Below are positions 55,830-64,000 of a stretch of 64,000 bases of DNA, one piece after another. The notes below the pieces were generated by a model. It did no database searches. It was not told the DNA's origin and worked only from the letters and a program-made list of their open reading frames with translations. How positions within the stretch are numbered: position 1 is the stretch's first letter; each line of letters opens with the position of its first letter. The position numbers and the translations under genes are program-made. Source of the stretch: Photobacterium arenosum (GTDB lineage: Bacteria; Pseudomonadota; Gammaproteobacteria; Enterobacterales; Vibrionaceae); assembly GCF_014841115.1 (NCBI RefSeq), contig NZ_JACYTP010000012.1:103253-167252 (forward strand), in the 5' to 3' direction.

Positions 55830-56270
55830 ATGTTCAATAATATTCTTGTGGTGTGCGTCGGCAATATTTGCCGCTCTCCGTCGGGGGAAGCATTGCTGAA
55901 ACAACTGCTGCCGGCGAAAAATATTCAGTCGGCAGGCTTAGGCACAGAGAAAAGTAATCTGCAGGGCAAACCTGCAGATCGCACAGCCAGCGAGATTGCC
56001 GCTGGAAATGGGGTGTCCCTTGACGGGCATCAGGCTCAGCAACTGACCCCGGCGATGTGCCGTGATGTCGATTTGATTCTGGTGATGGAAAAAAGCCATT
56101 TGGATGCCGTGGCGTCCATAGTGCCGGAAGCCAGAGGCAAAACCATGCTGTTTGGGCAATGGATTGGTCAGCAGGACATTCCCGACCCCTACCGCCTGAG
56201 CCGGGAAGCGTACGAACATGCCTATCAGCTGATCGACAAAGCCGCCCGTGCCTGGGCGCAAAAGCTGTAA
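55830..56270 (+). CDS. wzb: Low-molecular-weight protein tyrosine phosphatase Wzb
   Basis: Dephosphorylates the C-terminal tyrosines of Wzc; cycling of Wzc phosphorylation is needed for polymer export. 146 residues. P-loop Cys9-Val-Gly-Asn-Ile-Cys-Arg-Ser starts the protein, and the general-acid Asp is in IPDPYRLSREAYEHAY. Directly between wza and wzc, as in E. coli. Confidence 0.95.
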   Translation: MFNNILVVCVGNICRSPSGEALLKQLLPAKNIQSAGLGTEKSNLQGKPADRTASEIAAGNGVSLDGHQAQQLTPAMCRDVDLILVMEKSHLDAVASIVPEARGKTMLFGQWIGQQDIPDPYRLSREAYEHAYQLIDKAARAWAQKL

Positions 56271-56444
56271 CACCTGACATCGTCTTTACTGACAGATGTT
56301 TACAGAGTGATGCTTAGTAAGTGATCAATAACTGTCGGTCCGAACCCTGAACGACAGTGTTTCAGACTGGGACGATCATCATGACATCCACCCTGACTCC
56401 ACCCTGACATCCACCATCATGAGTAGCCTGAGTAGATAGACACT

Positions 56445-58604
56445 ATGACTGTTTCGCAACAAGTGTCGGTGAAACAATCCGACTCCGACGAGATTGATCT
56501 GGGCAAGCTGTTTGGCATATTGCTGGACAGACGCTGGACTATTATCGCCATTACGTTCGCCTTTGCGGTTGCCAGCATTGCTTATGCACTGTTGGCGACA
56601 CCCATCTATAAAGCCGATGCCCTGCTTCAGGTTGAAGAGAAAAGCAATGGTTTGTCTGCTCTGGGGGAAATGGGCGATCTGTTTTCGGGTGAATCTTCTT
56701 CGAGTACTGAAATTGAGATTATCCGCTCACGCATGATCCTCGGCAAAACCGTGGACAAACTCAACCTGACTACACTGGCTGAACCTGCAACTTTGCCTTT
56801 GATTGGTAAGGGTTTACATCGTCTGTCCGGTAATAAAGACAGCATTGCAATCAGCCGGTTTGACATCCCTCAGGGTACAGAAGAGCCGGTGTATACCCTG
56901 GTGGTGGATGACCCGGACAGCGGGACTTATATCCTGTTCGACAGTGAAGAGCAGAAAGTGTTGTCGGGTAAAGTCGGCGAGTTGGCAACATCCGGTGAGT
57001 ATCAGCTGTTTGTCTCGGAGCTGACTACTGAGCAGGCAGGGACAGAGTTCAGCATCAGCAAACGTTCACGCTTAGATACCATCCAGTGGCTACAGCAAAA
57101 CTTAGCAGTTTCGGAGCGCGGTAAGCAAACCGGTATTTTGCAGTTGTCGTTCACGGGGGCCGACAAAGCGCAGAATACGGCGATTTTGAATGACATCAGC
57201 CAGAACTATTTTTTGCAGAACGTGGCCCGTAATTCGGCTGAAGCGGAAAAGAGCCTGGAGTTTTTACGCGGCCACCTGCCGGATGTGAAAGAACACCTGA
57301 CCAAAGCAGAAGACGAGCTGAACCGGTTCCGCCAGGCCAACGATTCGATTGATCTGGGGCTGGAAGCCAAATCAACCCTGGATGTGATGGTCACGCTGGA
57401 ATCTCAGCTCAATGAGCTGACCTTTAAAGAAAGTGAAATTTCCCAGCGCTTCACCAAAGAGCACCCGGCTTATATTTCGCTGATGGATAAGCGCAAAACC
57501 TTGCTGGGTGAGCGCGAGAAACTCAACCGCCAGGTGCAAAAACTGCCAAAAACCCAACGTGAAGTGCTGCGCTTAACCCGGGATGTGGAAGTTAACCAGC
57601 AAATCTACGTTCAATTGCTGAACAAAGTGCAGGAACTCAATATTCTCAAAGCCAGTACGGTCGGTAATGTCCGTATTCTGGATGTCGCCCAGTCCTATAC
57701 AAACGCGATTAAGCCAAAGAAAGCCTTAATCGTGATATTAGCGACTTTGCTGGGCGGTATGCTGGCGGTGGCGCTGGTTCTGATTCGCGCTGCCTTTCAC
57801 CGCGGGGTGGAAAACCCGGATGAAATTGAAGCCATTGGCTTACCTGTTTATGCCAGCATTCCGCTGTCGGACTGGCAAAGTGACATGGAAAAGAAACAAA
57901 AAAGCAAGCGGCAGCTCACTGTGGAAGAGAGTTTGCTGGCGGTGGCGAACCCGGCGGACCTGTCGATTGAAGCGCTGCGCAGCCTGCGCACCAGCCTGCA
58001 CTTTGCCATGATGGAAGCCAAAAACAATATCCTGATGATCTCCGGCCCCAGCCCAGGCATTGGTAAGTCGTTTGTGTCATCCAATATGGCGGCAGTGATC
58101 GCCAAAACCGGCCAGCGCGTATTGCTGATTGATGCTGATATGCGCAAAGGCCGGCTGGAAAAGAACATGGCAGTGAATCATACGCCGGGCCTGTCGAGTT
58201 ATCTGGTTGATAAAGCCGCTATAGAAGAGATTATCAAACAGCCTGGCGTGGACAATCTGGATTTTATCGGCCGCGGTGAAGTGCCGCCTAACCCGTCTGA
58301 ACTTTTGATGCACCCAAGGTTTAAGAAATTGTTAGAATGGGCATCGGATAATTACGATATCGTAGTGGTGGATACCCCGCCAATTCTGGCTGTTACCGAT
58401 CCTGCTATTGTTGGTGCCCATGCCGGCACCACCTTGCTGGTGGGGCGTTTTGGCCAGAACGCAGTGAAAGAGATTGAAGTGACCAAGCAACGCTTTGAGC
58501 AAAACGGTATTGAAGTAAAAGGCTTTATTCTCAATGCGGTACTGCGAAATGCAAGTTCACATTATAGCGGTGGTTACTACAACTACAGTTATGAGTCGAA
58601 ATAA
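56445..58604 (+). CDS. wzc: Polysaccharide co-polymerase and tyrosine autokinase Wzc
   Basis: Inner-membrane protein of 719 residues. TM1 (about 31-52), a periplasmic coiled-coil domain, TM2 (about 425-447, LIVILATLLGGMLAVALVLI), then a bacterial tyrosine kinase: Walker A GPSPGIGKS (534-542, Lys541), Walker A' LLIDADMRKG (Asp563, Asp565) and Walker B DIVVVDTPP. The C-terminal tyrosine cluster is HYSGGYYNYSYESK with five Tyr. It works with Wza and Wzb. A 174-bp gap after wzb contains short TGACATCCACC repeats. Confidence 0.95.
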   Translation: MTVSQQVSVKQSDSDEIDLGKLFGILLDRRWTIIAITFAFAVASIAYALLATPIYKADALLQVEEKSNGLSALGEMGDLFSGESSSSTEIEIIRSRMILGKTVDKLNLTTLAEPATLPLIGKGLHRLSGNKDSIAISRFDIPQGTEEPVYTLVVDDPDSGTYILFDSEEQKVLSGKVGELATSGEYQLFVSELTTEQAGTEFSISKRSRLDTIQWLQQNLAVSERGKQTGILQLSFTGADKAQNTAILNDISQNYFLQNVARNSAEAEKSLEFLRGHLPDVKEHLTKAEDELNRFRQANDSIDLGLEAKSTLDVMVTLESQLNELTFKESEISQRFTKEHPAYISLMDKRKTLLGEREKLNRQVQKLPKTQREVLRLTRDVEVNQQIYVQLLNKVQELNILKASTVGNVRILDVAQSYTNAIKPKKALIVILATLLGGMLAVALVLIRAAFHRGVENPDEIEAIGLPVYASIPLSDWQSDMEKKQKSKRQLTVEESLLAVANPADLSIEALRSLRTSLHFAMMEAKNNILMISGPSPGIGKSFVSSNMAAVIAKTGQRVLLIDADMRKGRLEKNMAVNHTPGLSSYLVDKAAIEEIIKQPGVDNLDFIGRGEVPPNPSELLMHPRFKKLLEWASDNYDIVVVDTPPILAVTDPAIVGAHAGTTLLVGRFGQNAVKEIEVTKQRFEQNGIEVKGFILNAVLRNASSHYSGGYYNYSYESK

Positions 58605-58622
58605 TCGGGTTTAAATAATTTT

Positions 58623-59744
58623 ATGTCTAAGAAAAAAGTACTGACTGTTTTTGGCACACGTCCAGAAGCGATAAAAATGGCGCCATTGGTTCATGCATTG
58701 AATGATGATGAGCGTTTTGAAGCAAAAGTCTGTGTGACTGCTCAGCACCGAGAGATGCTGGATCAGGTTCTGGAATTATTCGATATAGCACCAGACTACG
58801 ATTTAAACTTAATGAAAGCCGGGCAGACGTTGAATGATGTTACAGCAAGAATACTTCTTGAATTAAAGTCTGTACTACAAGAGTTCAAGCCTGATATTGT
58901 TCTGGTTCATGGCGACACAGCAACCACATTTGCTGCAAGTTTAGCTGCTTATTATGAGCAAATCCCGGTTGGGCATGTGGAAGCGGGTCTGCGTACCGGC
59001 AATATTTATTCGCCCTGGCCGGAAGAAGCTAACCGTAAGTTGACGGGAGCTCTGACAAAATACCATTTCGCACCGACAGAGACCTCAAAAGAAAATCTGC
59101 TGAAAGAAAATTATGACGAACAGAATATCACGGTTACTGGTAATACGGTCATTGATGCTTTGTTGATGATTAAGTCAAAAATAGATAATAACACTAATTT
59201 AAAGGCAACTTTATCTGCACAATTTCCATTTTTGGATGAAAATAAAAAGCTAGTTCTTGTCACGGGGCACCGGCGTGAAAGTTTTGGCGGTGGTTTCGAG
59301 CGCATTTGTCAGGCATTGGCAGAAACAGCAAAACAACACCCAAATATTCAGATATTGTATCCAATGCACATGAATCCGAATGTTCGAGAACCAGTGAATC
59401 GTATTTTATCGGATATTCATAATGTTTATTTAATTGAACCACAACAGTACTTACCTTTTATCTATCTAATGGATCGAGCTCATATCATCTTAACTGACTC
59501 AGGTGGCATTCAAGAAGAAGCTCCAAGTCTAGGCAAACCAGTGCTAGTTATGCGTGATACCACAGAACGACCAGAGGCGGTATCTGCCGGTACAGTGAAA
59601 TTGGTTGGAACCAATATTAAACAAATTGTGGATAACTTGAATGTTTTATTAACTGATAAGAATGCATATCAGTCTATGAGTTATGCCCATAATCCATATG
59701 GTGATGGTAATGCATGCAAAACAATTTTAGATAAATTAATTTAG
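58623..59744 (+). CDS. wecB: UDP-N-acetylglucosamine 2-epimerase
   Basis: Makes UDP-ManNAc from UDP-GlcNAc for surface polysaccharide. 373 residues. Family motifs: [16 protein letters not shown] at the start, [51 protein letters not shown] and [30 protein letters not shown]. The 5' half has typical genome composition, the 3' third is AT-richer. No wecC follows here. Confidence 0.95.
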   Translation: MSKKKVLTVFGTRPEAIKMAPLVHALNDDERFEAKVCVTAQHREMLDQVLELFDIAPDYDLNLMKAGQTLNDVTARILLELKSVLQEFKPDIVLVHGDTATTFAASLAAYYEQIPVGHVEAGLRTGNIYSPWPEEANRKLTGALTKYHFAPTETSKENLLKENYDEQNITVTGNTVIDALLMIKSKIDNNTNLKATLSAQFPFLDENKKLVLVTGHRRESFGGGFERICQALAETAKQHPNIQILYPMHMNPNVREPVNRILSDIHNVYLIEPQQYLPFIYLMDRAHIILTDSGGIQEEAPSLGKPVLVMRDTTERPEAVSAGTVKLVGTNIKQIVDNLNVLLTDKNAYQSMSYAHNPYGDGNACKTILDKLI

Positions 59745-59940
59745 AGTGGTAACTTGCCATGTTCAATATGAGATTTAGAGAATACGAGCGTAATGTTTTG
59801 AGCATGAAATGAGAAAGTAATTAACTTAAAGATAAGTAGTTGGAAAAAATTGCATTTCAAATTCCTTAAAATAATTCAGGCTACAGGAATAGTACACTGT
59901 TGAAAGTTAATGTGTTCAAATATAAAGTTGTAAATTAATT

Positions 59941-61134
59941 ATGGCGATTCTGAAAATATTCAGTTCTAATATTTCAAATGCCGCGTTTGCCTTTTTGGCA
60001 ACATTTCTTGTGGCCAGTTTTGCAACTGTTGAGGTATATGCATCATATGCAAAAATCATTAATTATGGTTTGATTTTCACAGTATTGTTTGAGTTGGGTA
60101 TAAGTGTATTTATCGTAGTTTACTCTGATTTTAGAAACTATATCTTCAGAGTTACCATAATTTATTTGTTGTCAATGGTATTACTGACAATAGTAGTAGT
60201 GCTATATTATGGTATGACAAACCTTACCGCTGGATTACTATTAGGTGCAGTGATGGGATGTTTTAAGCTTATAACATCATACCATCAAGCATGTGGGAGC
60301 TGGAATAAGTACTCCATATCAAATTCAGTTTTCAGCTTTTCACGAGTAGCATCAGTAACCCTAGTATTTGCCTTTTTCGTGGTGAATGATGAAACGGTGT
60401 CAATAGAAAGTTTAATTACAGTCACACTTTTCATATCGTTATTAGCCTTATGGTTACTTTACCTATGTTCATTTGATGAGGGGGAAAGAAGAGTTCGGCC
60501 AAAAACGGTTATAGCTTCTCCTATTAAAATATCTTGGTTAATAAAGAAAGTATCACCATATTGTTGGTCAGCAGTAATTATAACGCTCGCCATGAGAATA
60601 GATATAGCGATTGCAGATTGGTTGCTAACCGATGTTGAATTAGCCTCATATTCAATAGCTATTCAGATAGCTTTTGTTCTTCCTTTAATCGCTAATAGCC
60701 TACTTTCATATTATTTAAAGGATAATATAAATATAAAATTTAGTTTGCCTAAGATTATAAAGAAATTCTTTATTTGCCAAATTGCAGCTTTGTCGATAGT
60801 TTATATATTATTTAACATTTTAGAGTCTTTTGTATTTTTTGGTAAATACCCACAATTTGATGTGGTTGGTTATATATTGGTGTTTTCATTCTGTGGCGGA
60901 ATAATATTTACGCCATATGAGGCAAAAATATACAATGAAAACCCAAGAGTGATATTGAAAATGAAAATTTGTCAGCTTGTTAGCATTGTTGGCATAAGCA
61001 CTTTCTCTACTATTACTTACGGTATGATTGGGTTAGCTTTTGGTGTCTTGATCTCAAGAATTTTTGGATGGATATTTATTTATGCCTTTTATTCAAATTG
61101 GATTTTTAATGAAAAAATTAAGGCGACTGATTAA
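59941..61134 (+). CDS. Wzx-like polysaccharide flippase
   Basis: A 397-residue membrane protein with about 12 hydrophobic helices, of the polysaccharide-transport (MOP) superfamily. It opens ILKIFSSNISNAAFAFLATF and includes SWLIKKVSPYCWSAVIITLAMRIDIAIADWLL, typical of O-antigen flippases that move lipid-linked repeat units across the membrane. AT content is far above that of wza-wzc. It follows a 196-bp AT-rich gap and overlaps the acyltransferase by 26 bp. Sequence-divergent family, so wzx is given as a description, not a symbol. Confidence 0.82.
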   Translation: MAILKIFSSNISNAAFAFLATFLVASFATVEVYASYAKIINYGLIFTVLFELGISVFIVVYSDFRNYIFRVTIIYLLSMVLLTIVVVLYYGMTNLTAGLLLGAVMGCFKLITSYHQACGSWNKYSISNSVFSFSRVASVTLVFAFFVVNDETVSIESLITVTLFISLLALWLLYLCSFDEGERRVRPKTVIASPIKISWLIKKVSPYCWSAVIITLAMRIDIAIADWLLTDVELASYSIAIQIAFVLPLIANSLLSYYLKDNINIKFSLPKIIKKFFICQIAALSIVYILFNILESFVFFGKYPQFDVVGYILVFSFCGGIIFTPYEAKIYNENPRVILKMKICQLVSIVGISTFSTITYGMIGLAFGVLISRIFGWIFIYAFYSNWIFNEKIKATD

Positions 61135-61600
61135 TAGTAGAAAAATAACTGATGCAAGAATTAGATTTGGTGGAGAGTACTATATTGAATATGCTGACAA
61201 TATTCAATTGAATGGCTATGTTTATGTCGGCCCTGGAGCATATTGGTCGGCAAAAGGTAATATAATTCTGGGCTCAAATGTGATTTTTGGTCCTAAAACT
61301 ACGATTTGGACATATAATCATGATTATATGTCCCATGAGTCAATACCTTATGGTGGAGAGGATCTTCTAAAAGAAGTGGTTATCGAAGATAATGTTTGGG
61401 TGGGTTTAGGTGCAATAATTCTTCCTGGGACGATAATACGTGAGGGTGCTGTTATTGGGGCTGGAAGTGTTGTTCATGGAGAAGTGAAAGCATGTACTAT
61501 TGTTGCCGGTAATCCAGCAAAAGTAATCGGTGAACGAGATTCAAAAATATATCAAAATCTCAAAAGAGAAAATAAAAAATACCTTTATCTGAAGAGCTGA
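61109..61600 (+). CDS. Hexapeptide-repeat acyltransferase
   Basis: About 163 residues. The left-handed beta-helix repeats are clear from about residue 40 to 135 (GNIILGSNVIFGPKTTIW, VWVGLGAIILPGTIIREGAVIGAGSVV). The histidine in YNHDYMSHE is a likely catalytic residue, and AGNPAKVIGERD is the standard end of the LbH acetyltransferase core. It probably O- or N-acetylates a sugar of the repeat unit. The start at 61109 (MKKLRRLIN) is preferred to the open frame from 61064, which would be buried in the upstream gene. Confidence 0.85.
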   Translation: MKKLRRLINSRKITDARIRFGGEYYIEYADNIQLNGYVYVGPGAYWSAKGNIILGSNVIFGPKTTIWTYNHDYMSHESIPYGGEDLLKEVVIEDNVWVGLGAIILPGTIIREGAVIGAGSVVHGEVKACTIVAGNPAKVIGERDSKIYQNLKRENKKYLYLKS

Positions 61601-61607
61601 AAGGACA

Positions 61608-62624
61608 ATGAAGACACTATTATTTGGATACTATGGATATGGAAATTATGGTGACGATCTAATGTTAAAAGTCATTGATGATTATTCTTCAAGCAACGTA
61701 ACTGTATTTACATCGTCAAGCGTTAAAGAACAGCTTAATTTGAAGTCTAAAGAGGTTATATTTAAGCGATTTCATTTTGATTTAATAAAAAATATTGTGA
61801 AACATAAGCAAGTTGTTTGGGGCGGCGGGACTTGTTTTTATTCCAATAAAACTAATCTTTTTATGCTTCTATTGGTTTCTATATATACAAGATTGCTAGG
61901 AAGGAAAATTATATTTTTCAGTGTTGGCGTTGGGCGAATCAATGGCTTTCTTGATAAGTTAATAAGTATATTAGTTTTCAATTTGTCATCAGAAATATAT
62001 CTAAGAGATAAATGTTCACAAGAATTAGTATCAAGATTTACATTTAAGAAGAAGGGTAAAATAGTTGAAGATCTTTTTTTACTGTCCAATGTAAATGCTT
62101 TAGAACAAAGAAAAACAGGTTCGAATAAAATTGTATTTAATCTCAGCTCAGAATGTGTCACTGAGGAAAATATAGTAAAGGTTATTGAACTAGCTGAATA
62201 TTTAGAAAGTGAGTTATCTTTTGATGTTGAATTTATAAGCCTTCAGAATGTAGGAAACTCACCAGAAAATACATTTTACGCAGATCAACCTTTTATGAAT
62301 GATCGTAGGTTTGTAAAGTACAATTCGCCAGTAGAATTACATGATGCAATATCGAGCTGTAAACTATTTATTGGATTTAGGCTCCATGGTTTATTGACAG
62401 CTATATCTGCAGGGGTTCCTATTTTAGCATATCCATATTCTCCAAAGGTAGTGAGAATGTTAGATAATTTCATCTTAGAACCAGAATTGGTTACTTTAGA
62501 AATGGGTCAAGTGCCAACGTTAGAATCAATTATTAAAGCAATAAGTAGAGAAAATAAATATAAAGAGACAGATCAAGATTTGATTAGAAAAACTGAACGA
62601 GAACTGAATGAGATTATCTTGTGA
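61608..62624 (+). CDS. Polysaccharide pyruvyl transferase family protein
   Basis: A 338-residue CsaB/WcaK-type protein that would add pyruvate ketals (or a related group) to a sugar. Glycine-rich start FGYYGYGNYGDDLMLKVI, VVWGGGTCFYSN and the C-terminal GFRLHGLLTAISAGVPILAYPYSPKV are the family's conserved parts. AT-rich. RBS AAGGA before the ATG. Its 3' end overlaps the next frame by 17 bp. Confidence 0.83.
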   Translation: MKTLLFGYYGYGNYGDDLMLKVIDDYSSSNVTVFTSSSVKEQLNLKSKEVIFKRFHFDLIKNIVKHKQVVWGGGTCFYSNKTNLFMLLLVSIYTRLLGRKIIFFSVGVGRINGFLDKLISILVFNLSSEIYLRDKCSQELVSRFTFKKKGKIVEDLFLLSNVNALEQRKTGSNKIVFNLSSECVTEENIVKVIELAEYLESELSFDVEFISLQNVGNSPENTFYADQPFMNDRRFVKYNSPVELHDAISSCKLFIGFRLHGLLTAISAGVPILAYPYSPKVVRMLDNFILEPELVTLEMGQVPTLESIIKAISRENKYKETDQDLIRKTERELNEIIL

Positions 62625-63885
62625 TATAAGTAAAGTAAAGACAAATAAGTACTTATTTTTTGTCATTACAATAGCAACTTTTTTATATATATACTTAGAG
62701 TTTATCTCTCAGAATTCAATTGGTTTATATTTAAGCTTGCTGCTGTTTTCTATTGTCTGTGTATTATCAATCAAGAGTTTATCATTTTCAATCTTGGTTG
62801 TGCTTTTTTTATCCATTACGATACCTGAGTATCCAAGGGATATACTTACTTCCTATGAGGAACTGCAAAACTTAGGTACAAAAATATATAACGCATATTC
62901 AAGTGTTAAAATTGGTCCCGCAACATTGTTACTATATAGTGTGATCATTGTTGGTATATTATCAATCGCTAAATCCAGAAGTTTCAATACTAAGTTTTTA
63001 GTGGTTTACGCTGTTGCAATTTTTATAGTAGTTCTTTCTCTATTAGTTGAATGGTCAATTTCTGATATTGATATAAATCTAGGGCTTACACTAACTAATT
63101 TTAAATTCCTATTAGTGGTGTTTTTTAGTTACTCAATGGGACACTACCTTTCTAAGAATTATGGAATAATGTCAATAAGACTAGTTTTCGCAACTCTTTT
63201 ATTTGCATTATTGGTTATGTCTATTCGGGTATTGTTGTATGTTTTAAACGATTATTTTTTCGCTAGAACTCTTAGCTTCAATATTCAAGCAAAACCGATG
63301 CTGGCTTTGTGTGTTGTATTGTTTTTCCTTCCTTATTATCAAATAATATTTAGTGGGTTTAGGAATGTTATCTATTTATCCTTTTTTATTGTAAGCCGTG
63401 GCGAAATTATTTTATTTTTAATTGCTGTAACAGTAATTTCTCTTCTATCTTCTGATTTTTTCAAGAGGTTCACTGTCAAGCTGATAGTTGTTATTCCGCT
63501 TTTATTGGCTTTTTTCTTCTATTTGAACCCTTCAATATTTAGCTTTTTTTTATGGAAAATTTCCGAATTATCCATATTTGGTGGGGATAATGTATCTGGA
63601 TCTGCTGTAATAAGAAAGGTGGAAGTTTTAAATATACTCTGTATGGAGTCACAGAATATATTCCAGTTATTTTTCGGTAAAGGTTTATCTGGTACTTACA
63701 ACTTTGAGTGTGTAAATTTACCACCTGATTTAGTTTTAGATTTAAAAAGCTATAGTCAGGACCAATTAGACTCAGGTATCTATTATACTGTTCATACATT
63801 TATTGGTTCTATACTGCTAAAGTTTGGTATAGTTGGATTAGTGACTTATGTATGTACCCCAATATACCTTATTCTCGCCCGATTT
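62608..63885 (+). CDS. Wzy-like O-antigen/capsule polymerase, probably interrupted by an IS
   Basis: An open frame from ATG 62608 runs without stop to the window end. It encodes ten or more hydrophobic helices with few charged loops, the pattern of Wzy polymerases, and a late periplasmic loop DQLDSGIYYTVHTFIGSILL with the His that Wzy proteins often carry. From about 63885 the sequence changes character: it becomes Arg/Lys/Ser-rich and precedes an IS30-type transposase start, so the native gene seems cut there. The exact junction is approximate. If the insertion is real, polymerisation by this protein would be lost unless the gene is complete elsewhere. Confidence 0.7.
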
Positions 63886-64000
63886 CAGATAATAAGTGCG
63901 ACATTCATGGGAAGGTGTAGAAGAGGAAGCCAACTGCTAAAAGTGGTACGCTCTTCTCGCCAAAGAAACAAGCAGTACTACCATGAATTATCAGCAGTTG
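63886..64000 (+). mobile_element. Left end of an IS30-family-like insertion sequence (partial)
   Basis: The last 115 bp differ in composition from the polymerase gene. They contain AAGTGCGACATT (63894-63905), like the GTGCGACA core of several IS30-family terminal repeats. They end with ATG at 63983 followed by codons for N-Y-Q-Q-L, the common start of IS30-family transposases. Only six codons lie in the window. Boundaries are estimated; no right end or target duplication can be seen. Confidence 0.6.

Noticed and set aside
56271..56444. Repeated TGACATCCACC words between wzb and wzc as a repeat array
   Set aside because: Only two or three short imperfect copies; too little to call an element.

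Overview
The window looks like chromosomal DNA of a marine gammaproteobacterium of the family Vibrionaceae, most likely Photobacterium or a close relative. This is a judgement from gene order and protein flavour (nrdR-rib-nusB-thiL-pgpA, a tRNA-Tyr array, yfbU, a DUF3360 permease next to pfl, a porin of the OmpU/OmpL type, a yjbEFGH/wza-wzb-wzc polysaccharide locus); no 16S rRNA is present.

Layout. 1-8760: a YitT-type membrane protein, glyA with a PurR-like operator and a leader hairpin, then the vitamin/nucleotide cluster nrdR-ribD-ribE-ribB(X)-ribH-nusB followed by thiL-pgpA. 8836-17170: an uncharacterised secreted protein, a three-gene ABC importer, a ChaN-like lipoprotein, rlmA and a general porin. 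17184-22960: a pgtC-pgtB-pgtA-like signalling operon (periplasmic binding protein, sensor kinase, response regulator) and yfbU. 23133-28814: a small membrane protein, then a DUF3360 permease-pflB-pflA block read leftward behind an FNR-like site. 28815-33064: a gene-poor stretch followed by a basic-amino-acid ABC importer. 33114-37540: grxB, xthA, a glutathionyl-hydroquinone reductase and a response regulator with a helical repeat region. 37731-38354: four tRNA-Tyr genes in a 153-bp tandem array with recognisable promoter and terminator. 38527-42803: a two-gene RND efflux system. 42837-47290: a small outer-membrane barrel, rluF, aroC, epmC, yfcL.

47323-64000 is a surface-polysaccharide locus. 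wzz and yjbEFGH are read leftward. wza-wzb-wzc, wecB, a Wzx-like flippase, a hexapeptide acyltransferase, a pyruvyltransferase-family protein and a Wzy-like polymerase are read rightward behind a CRP-like site, palindromes and a JUMPstart/ops element, implying RfaH-dependent elongation. From about 59.7 kb the DNA becomes clearly AT-richer, as in transferred O-antigen/capsule gene sets. The polymerase frame runs into what looks like the left end of an IS30-family insertion sequence; the first six codons of its transposase are the last bases of the window.

The most distinctive points are a PgtA-like regulator whose AAA+ domain has lost its ATPase and sigma-54 contact motifs, a RibB with a degenerate cyclohydrolase-like tail, the FNR site at exactly -41.5 from a predicted start for the DUF3360-pfl block, the dense regulatory region upstream of wza, several short tandem repeats, and the insertion at the right edge. 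I found no clearly new defence or mobile system.
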